NCBI RefSeq assembly: GCF_963259705.1
Contig: NC_081849.1
Location: 61,910,093 to 61,974,092, forward strand
DNA: 64,000 nt
Reading direction: 5' to 3'
Source: Myotis daubentonii
Lineage: Eukaryota > Chordata > Mammalia > Chiroptera > Vespertilionidae
The notes under the pieces are model-generated. The model saw only the letters and a list, made by a program, of their open reading frames with translations, did no database searches and was not told the DNA's origin. The position numbers and the translations under genes were made by a program. Below, piece after piece: positions 1-12,044 of this stretch. Position 1 is the first letter of the stretch. Each line of letters opens with the position of its first letter.

Positions 1-91
1 TGGGGTTTTCAAACAAGGTCATTATTAAAAGGACTATCTCAAAAACTCTCTTGAAATCCTCTTTTGAATATACTGTCTTGGAAATATTAAT

Positions 92-95
<4 letters not shown>

Positions 96-138
<43 letters not shown>
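96..138. repeat. (AT)n microsatellite
   Basis: Uninterrupted alternating AT dinucleotides, about 21 units. The flanks at 1-95 and 139-290 show nothing recognisable. Confidence 0.95.
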
Positions 139-141
<3 letters not shown>

Positions 142-294
142 GACTCAAAAGAGCTGAGTTGCAATTCTAGTTCTGTCACTGATGAATTCTATGTCCTTGA
201 GAAATTCACTTAGACTCTCTGAACTCCAGCTTTTACTTCTGTAGAGTGTTGGCAACAGAGGGTCTTTAAGTTCTTGAAGATCAAAACAATTACA

Positions 295-500
295 ACCAGC
301 ATTTATTAAGAACTTACTATGTGCCAGGCACTGCCAAGGATTTTATTTAGTGCACTATCATTTAAAACTTAGAATAGCCTCTATGAAGTATGTAACTTTC
401 CCAAATTTACTAGGCTGCTGAGTGAAGAATCTGGGATTCAGGTCTGTCTAACCCTACAGTCCATGTGCTAAGCCTCTGCTCTATACTGGCCCACTCTCTT
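295..500 (+). repeat. MIR SINE, old mammalian copy
   Basis: The run reading 'cttactatgtgccaggcactg' is the conserved MIR core, followed by degraded remains of the MIR 3' half ('ggattcaggtctgtctaac'). It is diverged and has no visible target-site duplication, as expected for this ancient tRNA-derived SINE family. Confidence 0.8.
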
Positions 501-584
501 CCACTCCCACCCCCATCACGCTAACTCTTCGTGATTCTATAATGTATTTGGTTTCATATGGTTTAGCTCAGCATGCTTATTCTT

Positions 585-1030
585 TTTTTGAGAGTCATCA
601 ACAGGCTTTAATGATGAATGGATACACAAAATGTGGTCCACCTACACAATGGAATATTATTCAATCATAAAAAGAAATGAAGTACAAAAAAAAAAGAAAT
701 GAAATACTGACATATCACAATATAGATGAGCCCTGAAAACATGACACTAAGTGAAAGAAGCCAGACACAGGTCCCACACTGTATAATTTCCATTTACATG
801 AAATGTCAAGAATAAGAAAATCTATAGAGGTAGAAAGATTAGTGGTTGCCAAAGAATGAAGGGGAGTTAGGAGGAAATGAGGGGTGACCGCTAATGGGGG
901 AATTCTTTTGGGGCAATGAGAATATTCTAAAATTGATTGTGGTGATGGTTACACAATTCTGAATATACTACAACCATTCAATTTTACACTTTAGATGGGT
1001 GAATTATGTCCAATAAAGCTGTTATTTTTT
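585..1030 (+). mobile_element. L1M LINE 3' fragment
   Basis: Diverged end of L1 ORF2 and 3' UTR. Signature phrases include 'caatggaatattattcaatc', 'agtggttgccaaag' and the terminal 'ccaataaagctgttattttt'. It is 5' truncated and has no coding capacity. Confidence 0.85.
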
Positions 1031-1384
1031 AAATGGTGTTATTGACCCTAAAGATGGCCAAAGTCCAGGGATTCCCTACACAGAGGGTTCCAGAGCTTCT
1101 TTCTTCAGCCAAAGTGGGATCTGGCCGCTCTGATGGTGCCATTAGCACAGCCCTTCTCAAAACAAACTTGCCCTCATCCCAGAATGGCTGGAAGCTCAGG
1201 TGAAAGACATGAGTCCTAAGCATGTGGGTTTAACTGCAGCCAGGAGCGGGGACTGGACATCCAGCAGCTGCTACAGATTTTCACTCTACACAGCAGCTTG
1301 AGGCGGGGGCAAGGAGGGGAGAGAGAATATAGATTGTTCTCATTTTTAATCTTACATGTTTCTAAAATACTGTTCTTCTCTTTG

Positions 1385-1990
1385 GACAAATGATGTATTC
1401 ATTTCCCATTGCCATGTAATAAATTTCCACAAATTTATTGGTTTAAAACGGTACCTGTTTATCATCTCATAGTTTAGGAGGTCAGAAAGCCAGGCATGGC
1501 ATGGCATGGCTGGGTTCTCTGTTCATGGTCTCACCAGCTGAAATTAAGGCATCAGTCGTAGCTTCGATTTCATCTGGGGTTCTGATCCTCTTCCAAGTTC
1601 ACTGGATGTCGGCAGAATTCAGTTCCTTTTGGCTGTAGAATGAGGTCTCATTGGCTTGCTGGCTACTGGCTGGGGTTGGCTCTCAGCTCCTAGAAGCCAT
1701 CCTCAGGACTTTATGCCCTGGCCTCCTCCATCTGAAGCCTCGCAGCCAGAGTGGCAGAGCCGACTCGCACACCTACCCACCATGCCACAGGGGAAGGAAG
1801 GTGGAAGAAGCAAAGTTCACCAGCAGGTAAACACATGTCTGTGTGCCAAATCCAAGGCAAGAGATGAAAGGCAGCCTTGGGACCCCTTGGTAGAACATGG
1901 AGCACATCTGGGGCTTGAGCTATGCATGACCCTTGATGGAAGAATCAGCAACATTCACTGTGGGATAGCACTTGGCAAGGCTCTGCTCAG
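1385..1990 (+). repeat. Ancient interspersed repeat, class unresolved
   Basis: The opening 'cccattgccatgtaataaat' and 'agtttaggaggtcagaaagc' resemble old mammalian LTR/MaLR-type repeats. Two open frames of 64-112 codons inside have no recognisable protein similarity and look accidental. The class call is weak. Confidence 0.35.
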
Positions 1991-2248
1991 TTGACAAAAG
2001 CTGGAAAAAGCTTACAGCAGGCCTGCTCTCTGCCCCCCCTTTCTCAGAGGCCTCCAAGAGGCTCAGAATACTCTGGGCACCAGTTTCTTCTTCTGAGAAG
2101 CCCCAAGCCTGGGTCCCTTCCTCTCTGATTCACCCCCAGGTTCCAGGGTTCTGTGCTGGGGGTGTAGGCACCTCTCCTGCGGGCGGCTCCGACGTGCACC
2201 CATGAGGTCACATCCAGGGCCTGCCAGCCAGAAAAAGTCATCATGCTT

Positions 2249-2478
2249 TTTTTTTTTTTTTAAATATATCTTATTGAGTTTTTTACAGAGAGGAAGGGAG
2301 AGGGATGATAGAGAGTTAGAAACATCAATGAGAGAGAAGCATCGATCAGCTGCCTCCTGCACACCTCCCACTGGGGATGTGCCCGCAACCAAGGTACATG
2401 CCCTTGACTGGAATCAAACCTGGGACCTTTCAGTCTGCAGGCAGACACTCTATCCACTGAGGCAAACCAGTCAGGGCA
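2249..2478 (-). mobile_element. Ves SINE
   Basis: Reverse complement of the bat Ves SINE: a tRNA-derived head (right, near 2478), the 'catcgat...ctcatcgat' middle and an A-rich tail (left). It is flanked by the direct repeat ATCATGCTTTTTT at 2240-2252 and 2479-2491, the target-site duplication of L1-mediated insertion. Confidence 0.93.
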
Positions 2479-2499
2479 ATCATGCTTTTTTAAAGACAG

Positions 2500-2735
2500 T
2501 TTGGTATAAGGAAAAGAATGTGGACATTGAATTCAGGCGGCAATTTGAACCTTGGCTTCACCACTCTCATGATCTATGACTTCAGGAAAATTACCTAGCT
2601 TCTCTGAAACTTAAATTGTCTATCTATAAAATAATATTTTTGTTTGGTATTTGTAAGGATTAAAGGAGATGATACATATAAAAGTGCTTAGCACAGTGCC
2701 TGAACTATAGCTGGCATTCAATAAATGTGCATTTC
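2500..2735 (+). repeat. MIR SINE
   Basis: Diverged MIR. 'tgaaccttggcttcaccact', 'aggattaaaggagatgatac' and 'cacagtgcctgaactatag' align in order with the MIR consensus as I know it. Confidence 0.75.
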
Positions 2736-2976
2736 CTCCCTGCCTACTGCCTGTTGGGAAATGTCATTTGCTAAATAAGGAGAAGGGGGTTGTATAACAT
2801 TTATTTATTTGTTTATTTGTTTATTTGTTATTTATTTCCCAAAATATTTCCATTCCTTAATGACCTTACTGAGCAGCACAGGGGATGGAAAGACTACCTA
2901 TGACTTCTTGGCTGAAACTTTTCTAGACGTAAGAACCCAGACAGAGAAGCTGGTCCAGGACAAGAACAGCCTAGAG

Positions 2977-3476
2977 CAGCGGTTCTCAACCTGTGGGTCA
3001 TGACCCAGTGGTTCTCAACCTTCCTAATGCTTCGACCCTTTAATACAGTTCCTCATGTTGTGGTGACCCCCAACCATAAAATTATTTTCGTTGCTACTTC
3101 ATAACTGGAATTTTGTTACTGTTATGAATTGTAATGTAAATATCTGATATGCTATATGTGTTTTCCAATGGTCGCGACCCACAGGTTGAGAACCGCTGCG
3201 GGGGGTCAAACGACCCTTTCACAGGGGTCAACTAAGATCATCGGAAAACACATATATAATTACATATTGTTTTTGTGATTCATCACTATGCTTTAATTAT
3301 GTTCAATTTGTAACAATGAAAATACATCCTGCATATCAGATATTTACATTGCGATTCATAACAGTAGCAAAATTACAGTTATGAAGTAGCAACGAAAATA
3401 ATTTTATGGTTGGGGCCACCACAACATGAGGAACTGTATTAAAGGGTCACGGCATTAGGAAGGTTGAGAACCACTG
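2977..3476 (+). mobile_element. SPIN-like nonautonomous hAT (outer copy)
   Basis: Terminal inverted repeats begin CAGCGGTTCTCAACCT and end in the near-complement. The element is flanked by a perfect 8-bp duplication GCCTAGAG at 2969-2976 and 3477-3484, diagnostic of hAT transposition. The body matches my memory of SPIN/Charlie-type MITEs. It carries no transposase and was interrupted by a second, related copy at 3006-3198. Confidence 0.88.
3006..3198 (-). mobile_element. SPIN-like hAT (inner, nested copy)
   Basis: A shorter SPIN-like element in reverse orientation (CAGTGGTTCTCAACC... to ...GGTTGAGAACCGCTG) lies inside the 2977-3476 copy. I see no 8-bp duplication at its borders (TCATGACC left, CGGGGGGT right). 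It could be a decayed insertion, or an inversion or recombination between copies. Confidence 0.75.
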
Positions 3477-3484
3477 GCCTAGAG

Positions 3485-4640
3485 CTTCTATCAGCCTCCC
3501 CATGCAAGCTCTCGTAACAATCTTTTCCCCGAGTGTTTTCAAGTAGGCTGCATAGGTCTACATTTGAATTTGGGAGACCATTTCCAAATTGCAGAAGTAT
3601 TCCTCTTAACCCATGTTAATCTCAAAATAGAACAGTCACTGTGGGGTAAGGATTCCCCTCTTTCCTTTCACAGCCTCCCTTGCAACGAAGGGGTAACAGC
3701 ACTCACAGGCAGAGCTTTGAGAAGGTTATTAGGCTCATGGCAACAAAGGCCACGGCCCCCTAGGAAAGAACCTTCCCTTGAAGCAGCTACATCAACAAGG
3801 GACAAATTTTACCCTCCAAGACCACAGTGTGTGCTGTGAATATATCATGACTCACTTCCATGGAGTTTAAAGGATTGTTTATGCCAATTGCTTTATGGCT
3901 CTGTCAACACATGATTTTTAAAAGTTAAAAGGTAATCAATTTAGGAAACACACACCTTTCAAATACTTAAAAAGTAAGAAGCTCTTATGTTTGCTTTGAA
4001 TTTTAATGTTATAGTTGCTTTGAGCTGTTTAATTTTGTCATCTTGAAGAATAATTGACTTTTAAAGTAAGTTTACAATAAATGGCTCCTGAAGTTATTTA
4101 GTGCTTATACTTTCTTACAACATTATTCAAGCAGAGTGGACATTTACAGCCTTGTGATTTTCCAAGGCCATGACCAATACCCCTTATAGTCATATTGTGA
4201 AGCAAGTACTTGACATTTGAAATTCATTCAGAGACTAACTCTCTAAAATGTTCTTTATTGTAATCAGGAAGCAGTAATAGATCATAACGATAAATGTATG
4301 TTATTATCCCTCTGGTTTACATAAAAAACACAAAATGAAAAAAAGATTGTTTTGCATCTCTCATTATCTAACACAATGCCAAGGAAGCCTATGGCCATAT
4401 ATCTTGTGTCTTCATGAGCAGAAAAGAATATAAAATTGGGAAATAGCCAAAAATGTCATTATTGATAGTCATTCTTAATACTTCAACTTCATAATTGTGC
4501 CGTTTTCCTATAAAGTTTTTATTTATAATATACATTTATTACATATACGAGTATATGTATAGTTATATAATACATAATTGTTCTGATGTTACAATATAGA
4601 GAGCTGGGTTAATGACCAAGGATCTTGCAACTCTATGAGG
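3485..4640. other. No feature seen
   Basis: AT-rich, mostly unique-looking sequence. A 91-codon open frame at 3564-3839 shows no recognisable domain or splice context. Confidence 0.5.
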
Positions 4641-4644
4641 TGAA

Positions 4645-4720
4645 ACCCAGACACAAGTATTTTTTAAAGCTCCCCAGGTGATCATAATGTGCAAGCAGAG
4701 TCAAGAGCCATTCATCCCAA
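4645..4720 (-). repeat. MER5A-like hAT fragment
   Basis: 'gtattttttaaagctcccca' followed by 'ggtgatcataatgtgca' matches the right half of the old MER5A Charlie-family MITE. Neither end is preserved. Confidence 0.6.
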
Positions 4721-4911
4721 AGGTTCTACCAACCACACATGAACATGCACACATATGCTTTCTTAACTTCACTGGGAACACCTACTACTAGTAATAAAAT
4801 CTCATAGTACAGACAAGTTCAAGAGCCTTGCTGCTTGCTCTCTGCCTGCTCCCTCTCTCCATTATCCCTCTTTAATTTCCCCTTGAGCAGAATATCCAAG
4901 ACTGGTTTGGG

Positions 4912-4912
<1 letters not shown>

Positions 4913-4944
<32 letters not shown>
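4913..4944. repeat. (TG)n microsatellite
   Basis: About 15 TG units; it creates spurious cysteine/valine-rich open frames. Confidence 0.95.
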
Positions 4945-4945
<1 letters not shown>

Positions 4946-5108
4946 AGTAGCAAAGCCCTGTTCTTTTGCCAAATTGTATTTCCCCCAGACTCAGCAAATG
5001 AACCTGAGCACAGCAGACCTTACAGAATGGAAGTGGATTAGCTCAGGACCCTTCTGCTCTCCGATTCCTTTTCCATTATCATTGAAATTCAGGGCTTCCA
5101 AGAGCACC

Positions 5109-5149
5109 ATGTGTTTGTTTGTTTGTTTGTTTGTTTGTTTGTTTGTTTA
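5109..5149. repeat. (GTTT)n microsatellite
   Basis: About ten GTTT units. Confidence 0.95.
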
Positions 5150-5159
5150 TAATACCATT

Positions 5160-5955
5160 TAAAAACCTCCCATTCAGACACTAGGGAATGTGCCAGAAGA
5201 AGGCTAATCTCAAATGTGAGAGAAGAGCCCAGAGCAATCTGCTGAATTATATACAATAAGCAGCTCCATGCAGGCAGGTCCTGGATCGACCTCTACTTGC
5301 CCAGGACCACACCATGAAATACCAGTAACTGTGGATTTTTAGAAGATTGTTCTCCTCCAATTATTGGTTTGAATAGTTCTAAGTAGGGCTTTTTCTACTG
5401 GGTAGTGGAGTGACGCAAACCATACCTGTTCTCCCCTCCCTGCTGTCCCCCTGCCTGGAATTTAGGTCTCAGGGAATGTCCCAAGAGAGCAGAAAAGTGA
5501 CCACCAGTCATGAATGAGCAGTATGCAGCCCAAAAGGGGTGTACCCTCTTTGTTTTGGTAATTTGAGGAAGTAGTTGTGGGCAGGTAGCGTAAGAGTCTT
5601 GGTCTATGTTAAAAACAAAACAAAGAAAGGCTGGTTGCCATCATGTCCTCTCTCTGGCCACCTCTGAGTCTCTACCACTGGCCTTTGTGAACCTCCCTGC
5701 AGGGCTTTAGACCTGGACTAATCATTTTGATTCACGAAACAGAAGAGAGCTTGGCTGAAGCTTCTGCCTGAAAGTTAGAGGGTGCACAAATGTTCTGTGA
5801 CTGCAACAACCCAAAGGTTAACCTAATACCAACGCTTAGAGAAGTTAGCCAACTTGGCTAAGGGCACGAAGTAGTAGAGATGAAATTCCACTCCACACTT
5901 GTCTATCTCCAAAGCCCACCAGCTTTCCACTGCATTTCCTTGTCCTTGGGGCAAG
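5160..5955. other. No feature seen
   Basis: Unique-looking intergenic sequence without recognisable repeat or exon structure. Confidence 0.45.
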
Positions 5956-5965
5956 AAGTTTTGAT

Positions 5966-6138
5966 CAGAGGATGGTTGAGTCACGGTTCGATTCCTGGTG
6001 AGGGCATATGCCTGGGTTGTGGGTGCCATCCCCAGTGGGGGGTGATTCTCTCTCATCATTGATGTTTCTATCTCTCTCTCCCTCTGCCTTCCTCTCTGAA
6101 GTCAATAAAAATAAATTTAAATTTTAAAAAAAATGAAA
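5966..6138 (+). mobile_element. Ves SINE, 5' truncated
   Basis: Starts within the tRNA-like region ('gttgagtcacggttcgattc') and continues through 'ctctcatcattgatgtttct' to an A-rich tail that abuts the next Ves copy. It lacks the first part of the head. Confidence 0.85.
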
Positions 6139-6356
6139 GCCCTGACCAGTTTGGCTCAGTGATTAGAGCGTCGGCCTGTGGACTGAAGAGTCCCAGGTTT
6201 GATTCCGGTCAAGGGCATGTACCTTGGTTGCGGGCACATCCCCAGTAGGGGTGTGCAGGAGGCAGCTGATGGTTGTTTCTCTCTCATGGATGTTTCTAAC
6301 TCTCTATCCCTCTCCCTTCCTCTCTGTAAAAAATCAATAAAATATGTATTTTTTAA
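6139..6356 (+). mobile_element. Ves SINE
   Basis: Complete head 'gccctgaccagtttggctca', RNA polymerase III B-box-like 'ggtttgattccgg' and tail 'aaaaatcaataaaatatg'. It inserted at the A-rich tail of the preceding copy, making a tandem pair. Confidence 0.93.
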
Positions 6357-6489
6357 AAAGATGAAAAAGACTGGCTGAGTTAATAATTGAAGAAGCTGGA
6401 TGAAGGGAGCATGGCGTTTCATTATATTATTCCCTCTTCTTTTGTTTATGTTTAAATTTTTTATTTAAAGTTTTGTTTTTCTGTATATA

Positions 6490-6750
6490 GATCTAATCAG
6501 TGTGACATAATGGAAATGTCAAGGGCTTTGGAGTCAGGTAGACCTGAGTACAGGTACTGATTCTTTTCACCAACCAGTTAAGGAGACTGGGCAAGATTCT
6601 TAAACTCACAGAGCTTCTTCTTCATATTTAAAGTGGTGAGACTAACTTAATGTACCTTATAGGTATATTAAGATTTAAGAAATAATATCACCAAAGCACG
6701 TAGTGCAAAGCCTGATACATGGTAGACACTCAGTAGCTATTGTTATAATT
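6490..6750 (+). repeat. MIR SINE
   Basis: Diverged MIR: 'ggctttggagtcaggtagac' through 'gtagacactcagtagctatt' in consensus order. Confidence 0.75.
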
Positions 6751-7289
6751 ACATATTGTATATTGAAGAAGTAGGCATTTCAAAGGAACTTGGAATAACA
6801 TGTTTGGAGATTTCAATGGAAATAAATCTCAAAGCGGAGTGAAATGAACTACCAAAGAGGAAGAGGTGGTACCCTATCCCAGAGAGCCTGAGGTTAGAAC
6901 TTATCTTCCTAGGCAACAAGACAATTATTTGGAACACAAAAGGGAACAAGTTTTGTTTATCTCATCTCTAAGGTAACCATTGTATCACTAGTGAAATAGC
7001 TCAGGCATAAATTGGACATGGTTTTCAAGGTCTCAGATTCCATTCCATTTCAGTATTTGAATGAGAAGGAGCAAAGAAATGTCCTTGACTTGGGGAAGAG
7101 AAAAATAGGATCCAGAATTCTTTTATTGACATTTTTCTCTAACTTAAATTTGTACTTTTATGTGAAAATGGATTACTAGACAATTGTGTTCAAAATTTGC
7201 TCTTTCTTCTATAATAAATTAGCCAATTAATGGCTTTACCATTCACTTACTCAAACCAGAACTCTGACATACATACTCAATTCCCTTTT

Positions 7290-7938
7290 CCCTCTAACCT
7301 CTTCTCTCCCTATATACTTTCAATTAATTCCCAAGTCCATCAGCTTCACTCTCACATATCTTTTGAAAGTGTGCCTTCATCTAGACTTTCAATGTCACTG
7401 CCTTAGGCCAGGGCCTCAGCACCCCACAATTCAATTTCTGCAGCAATCATCAAACTGGTTTCCTTCTCTCTAGTTTCTTCTTTCTTCAAATCATATTCCA
7501 AAATGCTAGCAAAATGGTATTCTTACACTCAAATCTGATCATGTTATTACTCTAGGTAGAATATTTCCATAGCTCCCAACTGTCTACAGAAGTCCAAATC
7601 CCTTAGTGTGGCACACAAAGACCCTTTGCACACTTTTCTAGCCACATGTCCTCTTAGTCTATGCATTTAAAGGCACCTTGTCCCTTGTCCTCTAGCCACA
7701 CTGAATGACTTGTCATTTTCTCCGAGTGCATGTTCTCTTCTGCTGCTCTCTGTATTCCCCCTGCCTTGCAAGACATTAGTCCCCAGTCTATTTGAAAAAC
7801 CTTGCTTATACTTCATGAACCAGCTTGAATGTCCTTTTTGGGTCAAGTTTACCCTATTGCTCACAGCCACCATATTGAGTTAGACCCTCTTGTGTATGTA
7901 TGCATATATCTCTATTTTAAAATCTTTTAACAGTAACA

Positions 7939-7974
<36 letters not shown>

Positions 7975-8027
7975 TGTGTACTAACCCATGAGCTCCTGGA
8001 GAACAGAAATGACAGCTTATTTGTTTA
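7290..8027 (+). repeat. L2 LINE fragment
   Basis: A long stretch of diverged L2: 'caaatctgatcatgttatta', 'ctccaaatcccttagtgtgg'-like wording, 'ccagcttgaatgtccttttt' and the L2 3' phrase 'atgagctcctggagaacaga'. It is interrupted by the (TG)n at 7939-7974 and by the Ves SINE that follows. Confidence 0.75.
7939..7974. repeat. (TG)n microsatellite
   Basis: About 18 TG units inside the L2 fragment. Confidence 0.95.
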
Positions 8028-8245
8028 AAAAAAAAACAAAACATTTTTATTGATTTCAGAGAGGAAGGGAGAGGGAAAGAGAGATAGAAACATCAATCAT
8101 GAGAATCACTGATCAGATGCCCCTGCACGCGCCCTACTGGGGATTGAGCCTGCAACCGGGGCATGTGCCCTTGACTGGAATCGAACCTAGGACCCTTCAG
8201 CCCGCAGGCCAATGCTCTATCCACTGAGACAAACCAGCCAGGGGG
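8028..8245 (-). mobile_element. Ves SINE
   Basis: Reverse-oriented copy with the tail at left ('aaaaaaaaaacaaaacattt') and head at right ('gagacaaaccagccaggg'). Confidence 0.92.
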
Positions 8246-8329
8246 GATCCATTTATTTTTGATGAATGTGCTGAGGTTATTTAATAGAGATAGGATAAAC
8301 TTGAAGTACATGATAAATAAGCTGTGGCC

Positions 8330-9040
8330 CTGTATAATTATGTTAATTATGTGGCATTAACATAATTTACTTAATGAATGGATGAGCACTTTAAAAATTA
8401 AAACAGGCTTTTTTTCTTGTACAAAATTTTTCTTATATCAGAACAGAATAGTCTCTGAAACAACATAGAAAAGGCTAAAATTTAAGTCTTTCAAACTGCT
8501 ACTGGAAGTATTCAATTTGTCTTTGTTTTTTTATAGGGGAAAAAGCTTGATGTTATTGAATAAAAGTAATGGTTATTGTTAGGTTTTTGATATATGGAGG
8601 CTTTAAGTCTCCATTATCATGTTGAAAGGTTAACAGTCTCAAGTTGCCTGCTATGTTATATTTCAGGAGTTATAATAGAGTTGATTATATATATATTCCT
8701 TTTGTAGAAATGTGTCTTAGTTAGGCTTTGAAATCTCCTTTCACTTTCAAAATAACCACGATTTTATACTAATACTAACTTTGTGTGTGTGTCAGTAAGA
8801 GAAAAAAATTACATGATGCCTTTTTAGTATGTATGTGCGTCATGCATCAAGACAAGAAAAATAAAACATTTTTTTAATTCCATGCCTTCAGGCTAGCTGA
8901 TCAGTTATCTGGCCTACACTACAATGACATCTACTGGCGCAACCAGGACTGAGCACCCAGGGGTAATGGGAACTGACAGAGCATCTTTGGGTCCCCCTCT
9001 ATGATTACTGGCTGACAACGTGAGCTACACAAGTCTGACT
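8330..9040. other. No feature seen
   Basis: AT-rich sequence without a recognisable repeat, open frame or RNA gene. Confidence 0.4.
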
Positions 9041-9145
9041 TAAGAACAAAGATCATGTGTGTTTGACCTCTGTACCTCCAGTGCCTAATATTGTGCTTGT
9101 CATCTTAAAGATGCTCCCGAAATGTATTAGATGATCATGGATGTA
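9041..9145 (+). repeat. L2 LINE 3' end
   Basis: 'tgacctctgtacctccagtg' and 'cctaatattgtgcttgtcat' match the diverged L2 3' end. Confidence 0.6.
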
Positions 9146-9414
9146 ACTGCCTGTAGTCTAAGCTTTTAAAAAGCCTGGTGTCCAAACAATACTATAAAAG
9201 TGACTTAAATTTTAAAACAATAATAATAAAATGCACTAAAAGAGAGGCTCTTCACCTTTGTGAGATAAACTTCTTTTAAATTCTAATAATGAAAATGTCC
9301 CACATTCCAGAAATACCATACACAATTTTACATACAATATCATGAAAGTCTTAAACCTTATCTCTCAAGTCTAGAGCAGGAGGTAGCAATATGTTTTTAG
9401 ACACTTTAGTTAAT

Positions 9415-9633
9415 TTATTTTTTTGGTTAATCCTCACCAGAGGATATTTTTCCCATCGATTTTGAGAGAGAGAGAAATATCAATGTGAGAGAGCCATATT
9501 GATTGGTTGCCTCCTGCATGGAGCCAGGGATGGAACTGGCAACCCAGGTAGTTGCCCTTGACTAGGAATCAAACCTGTGACCCTTCAGTGTGGGGGCCAA
9601 CGCTCTATCCACTGAACCACACCAGCCAGGGCT
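9415..9633 (-). mobile_element. Ves SINE, older subfamily
   Basis: Reverse copy with the subfamily tail 'aatcctcaccagaggatatt' and head 'ccacaccagccagggc'. The longer tail sets this subfamily apart from the young type. Confidence 0.9.
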
Positions 9634-9655
9634 GTTTAGACCCTTTAAAATGCAT

Positions 9656-10605
9656 GTGGACAAATTTAAACAATGAAATATCACTACATACTTATTAGAA
9701 TGGCTAAAATCTAATGGCTAAAATCTAAACACTAAAGGCTGGCAAATATGTGGAACAACAGGAACTCTCGTTTATGTGCCCCTTTGTAGTCAATCCCCAG
9801 CCTATGTCTGTCCTTATAGTTTTAACTTTTCCAGAGTGTCCTATGAATGGTGATGGGAATGTAAAATGTTGCAGCCACTTTGGAAGATAGTTTGGCAGTT
9901 CCTTACAAAATTAAGCATATCTTGCATATGACAGAGCAATCATGCCCCTTATTTTTACCAAAATAAGTTGAAAACTTATGTCCACACAAAAACTGGCACG
10001 TGGATGTTTATAGCAGCTTTAGTCATAATTGCCAACACTTGAAAGTAACCAAGATGTCCTTTAGTAGGTGAATGGAAAAACAAAGTGTTGTGCATTCATA
10101 CAGTGAAATATTCAGCAATGAAATATTTTCCAGCAATAAAATAAGTAAACTATCAAGCCATAAAATGATATGGATGAACCTTAAATGCATATTGCTAAGT
10201 GTAAGAGCCAATCTGAAAAGGCTATATGCTGTATGATTCCAACTATATATGACATTATGGAAATGACAAAGCAAAACAAAAAGTTTAGTGGTTGCCAGGG
10301 GTTAGTGGGGGGGGGGGGGAGATGAATAGGTGTAGAATGAGGATCTTTAGGACAGTAAAGCTACTCAATATGATACTATAATGGTAGATACATGTCATTA
10401 TACATTTGTTCACATTCATGGAATGTACAACACAGAGTGAACCCTAATGTAATATATGCACTTTAGCTAATAACAACATATCAATATTGGTTCATCAATT
10501 GTAACACATATCACACTAGGGCAAGATGTTAGTAATAGGAGAAACTGTGAGGAGAGTGGTATGTAGAAACTTTCTGCTGAATTTTCAAAAGATTTTGCTT
10601 TTATT
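9656..10605 (+). mobile_element. L1M LINE 3' fragment
   Basis: Diverged L1 ORF2 end and 3' UTR: 'tggatgtttatagcagcttt', 'agtggttgccaggggttagt' and 'atcaatattggttcatcaat'. No coding capacity remains. Confidence 0.85.
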
Positions 10606-10830
10606 GATTCTTTTTTAAAATATATTTTATTGATCTTTTTACAGAGAGGAAGGGAGAGGGATAGAGAGCTAGAAACATCGATGAGAGAGAAACATCGATC
10701 AGCTGCCTCCTGCACACTCCCTACTGGGGATGTGCCCGCAACCAAGGTACATGCCCTTGACCAGAATCGAACCTGGGACCCTTGAGTCCGCGGGCCAATG
10801 CTCCATCCACTGAGCCAAACCGGTTAGGGC
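10606..10830 (-). mobile_element. Ves SINE
   Basis: Young-type reverse copy ('tttttacagagaggaaggga' to 'gagccaaaccggttagggct'). Confidence 0.93.
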
Positions 10831-11031
10831 TCTTTGTTGATTCTTAAAGAGGGAGGAAGGGAGAGAGAGAGAAATATCAATGTGAGAGCAGAACATCAAT
10901 CAATCAGCTGCCTCCTGCATGCTCCCCACCAGGGATTGAGCCTGCAACCTGGGCATGTGCCTGAGAATCAAAGCAGCAACCTTTCGCTGCACAGGACTAT
11001 GCCCAACCAACCGAGTCACACCAGCCAGAGC
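10831..11031 (-). mobile_element. Ves SINE, older subfamily
   Basis: Directly abuts the previous copy in the same orientation, and it is more diverged ('caccagggattgagcctgca', 'gagtcacaccagccagagct'). This suggests the young copy inserted at its A-rich end. Confidence 0.88.
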
Positions 11032-11034
11032 TCT

Positions 11035-12040
11035 GTGCAATTTTTATGTAAACTTTAAACAGCTCTTAAAAACAGTCTATTGACTTTCTTTTTAATTAAA
11101 AAGGTAAACATCTATCATATTGAGACATTATAGGATCTATTTGCTATAGTAAAAAAAAAAATGCAGTCCCACAAGAAATGAATAGGCTTATATTCCAATG
11201 TTTTTCCCTACTACATTTTAAATGATACATCATCTATGCCAGAAGTTTATTTTATAAGTGCTCGTGTAATCAAGTCTAAACAGAAGGTTATTTTGCTGTT
11301 ATAAGCCCAAAGGAGAAAAAGGCTTTTTACTTAATCCTTGGGTTGATGAAATTAAACACTTCATTTGGTGTGCTTTTCATTTTGATGTCCCTTAGGACTG
11401 AGAATTGCCTTTCTCAAAAAGTAATATAAATCGACTATGAATTGCTGGAGTGAGAGAGGGAAGAAGGGCGATTCTATTATAGCTCCTGCCAAGAGCTCTC
11501 AGGCACATCGAGCAAGCTGCTGCCAAGCAATGTTTAATAGTGCGGCAGGGAGTTCTACTCCCTGGATCCTTGTGAAAAACTGAAAATTGCTTTTGGTCTG
11601 TCAGTTTCATTATAAAAAGCCATAGGCTTTAAAATGGATTACCATTTTATCTCAGAGAGCAGAGTGGCAGCGCAGCAAATCATTCCTATAAGTCCTCATT
11701 TGAACTCCTAATACTTAGGAGAGAGAGAAAATGCCTGCCTCCTACCCTGCTTTATTTCTTATGGCTGGACTAATAATAAAATAATAAAATTGACACAGTA
11801 ACAAATTAACAGGAGAAAAAAACCTATTTAATACATGCACACAGAAAAATCACAATATGATCAAACCAGGCATTTAAAAAATACTTTTTAGACAAAGAAA
11901 CAATAAATCTGTTAGAAATTGGCAAGACAAAAAAAGTTAGTGCTCATTAGAAAGGACTCTAAGCAAGGTTTGGGCTTGGCAGTAAATTAGTAAAGGCGTT
12001 ACAAGGTTTACTTATATGGACTTTTTTGACTCTGAATTTT
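11035..12040. other. Repeat-free stretch
   Basis: No repeat family is recognised. The central 11230-11720 part is of balanced composition and high complexity, unlike the AT-rich surroundings. See the findings for its status as a candidate conserved non-coding element. Confidence 0.4.
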
Positions 12041-12044
12041 TTTT

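Noticed and set aside
2202..2579. 125-codon open frame, and many similar frames of 60-110 codons containing 'SAASCTPPTGDVPATK'-like text
   Set aside because: The same peptide recurs wherever a Ves SINE occurs; it is SINE sequence, not a gene family.
6139..6230. tRNA gene-like sequence with A-box and B-box
   Set aside because: It is the tRNA-derived head of a Ves SINE, repeated across the window, and lacks a foldable cloverleaf with an anticodon arm.
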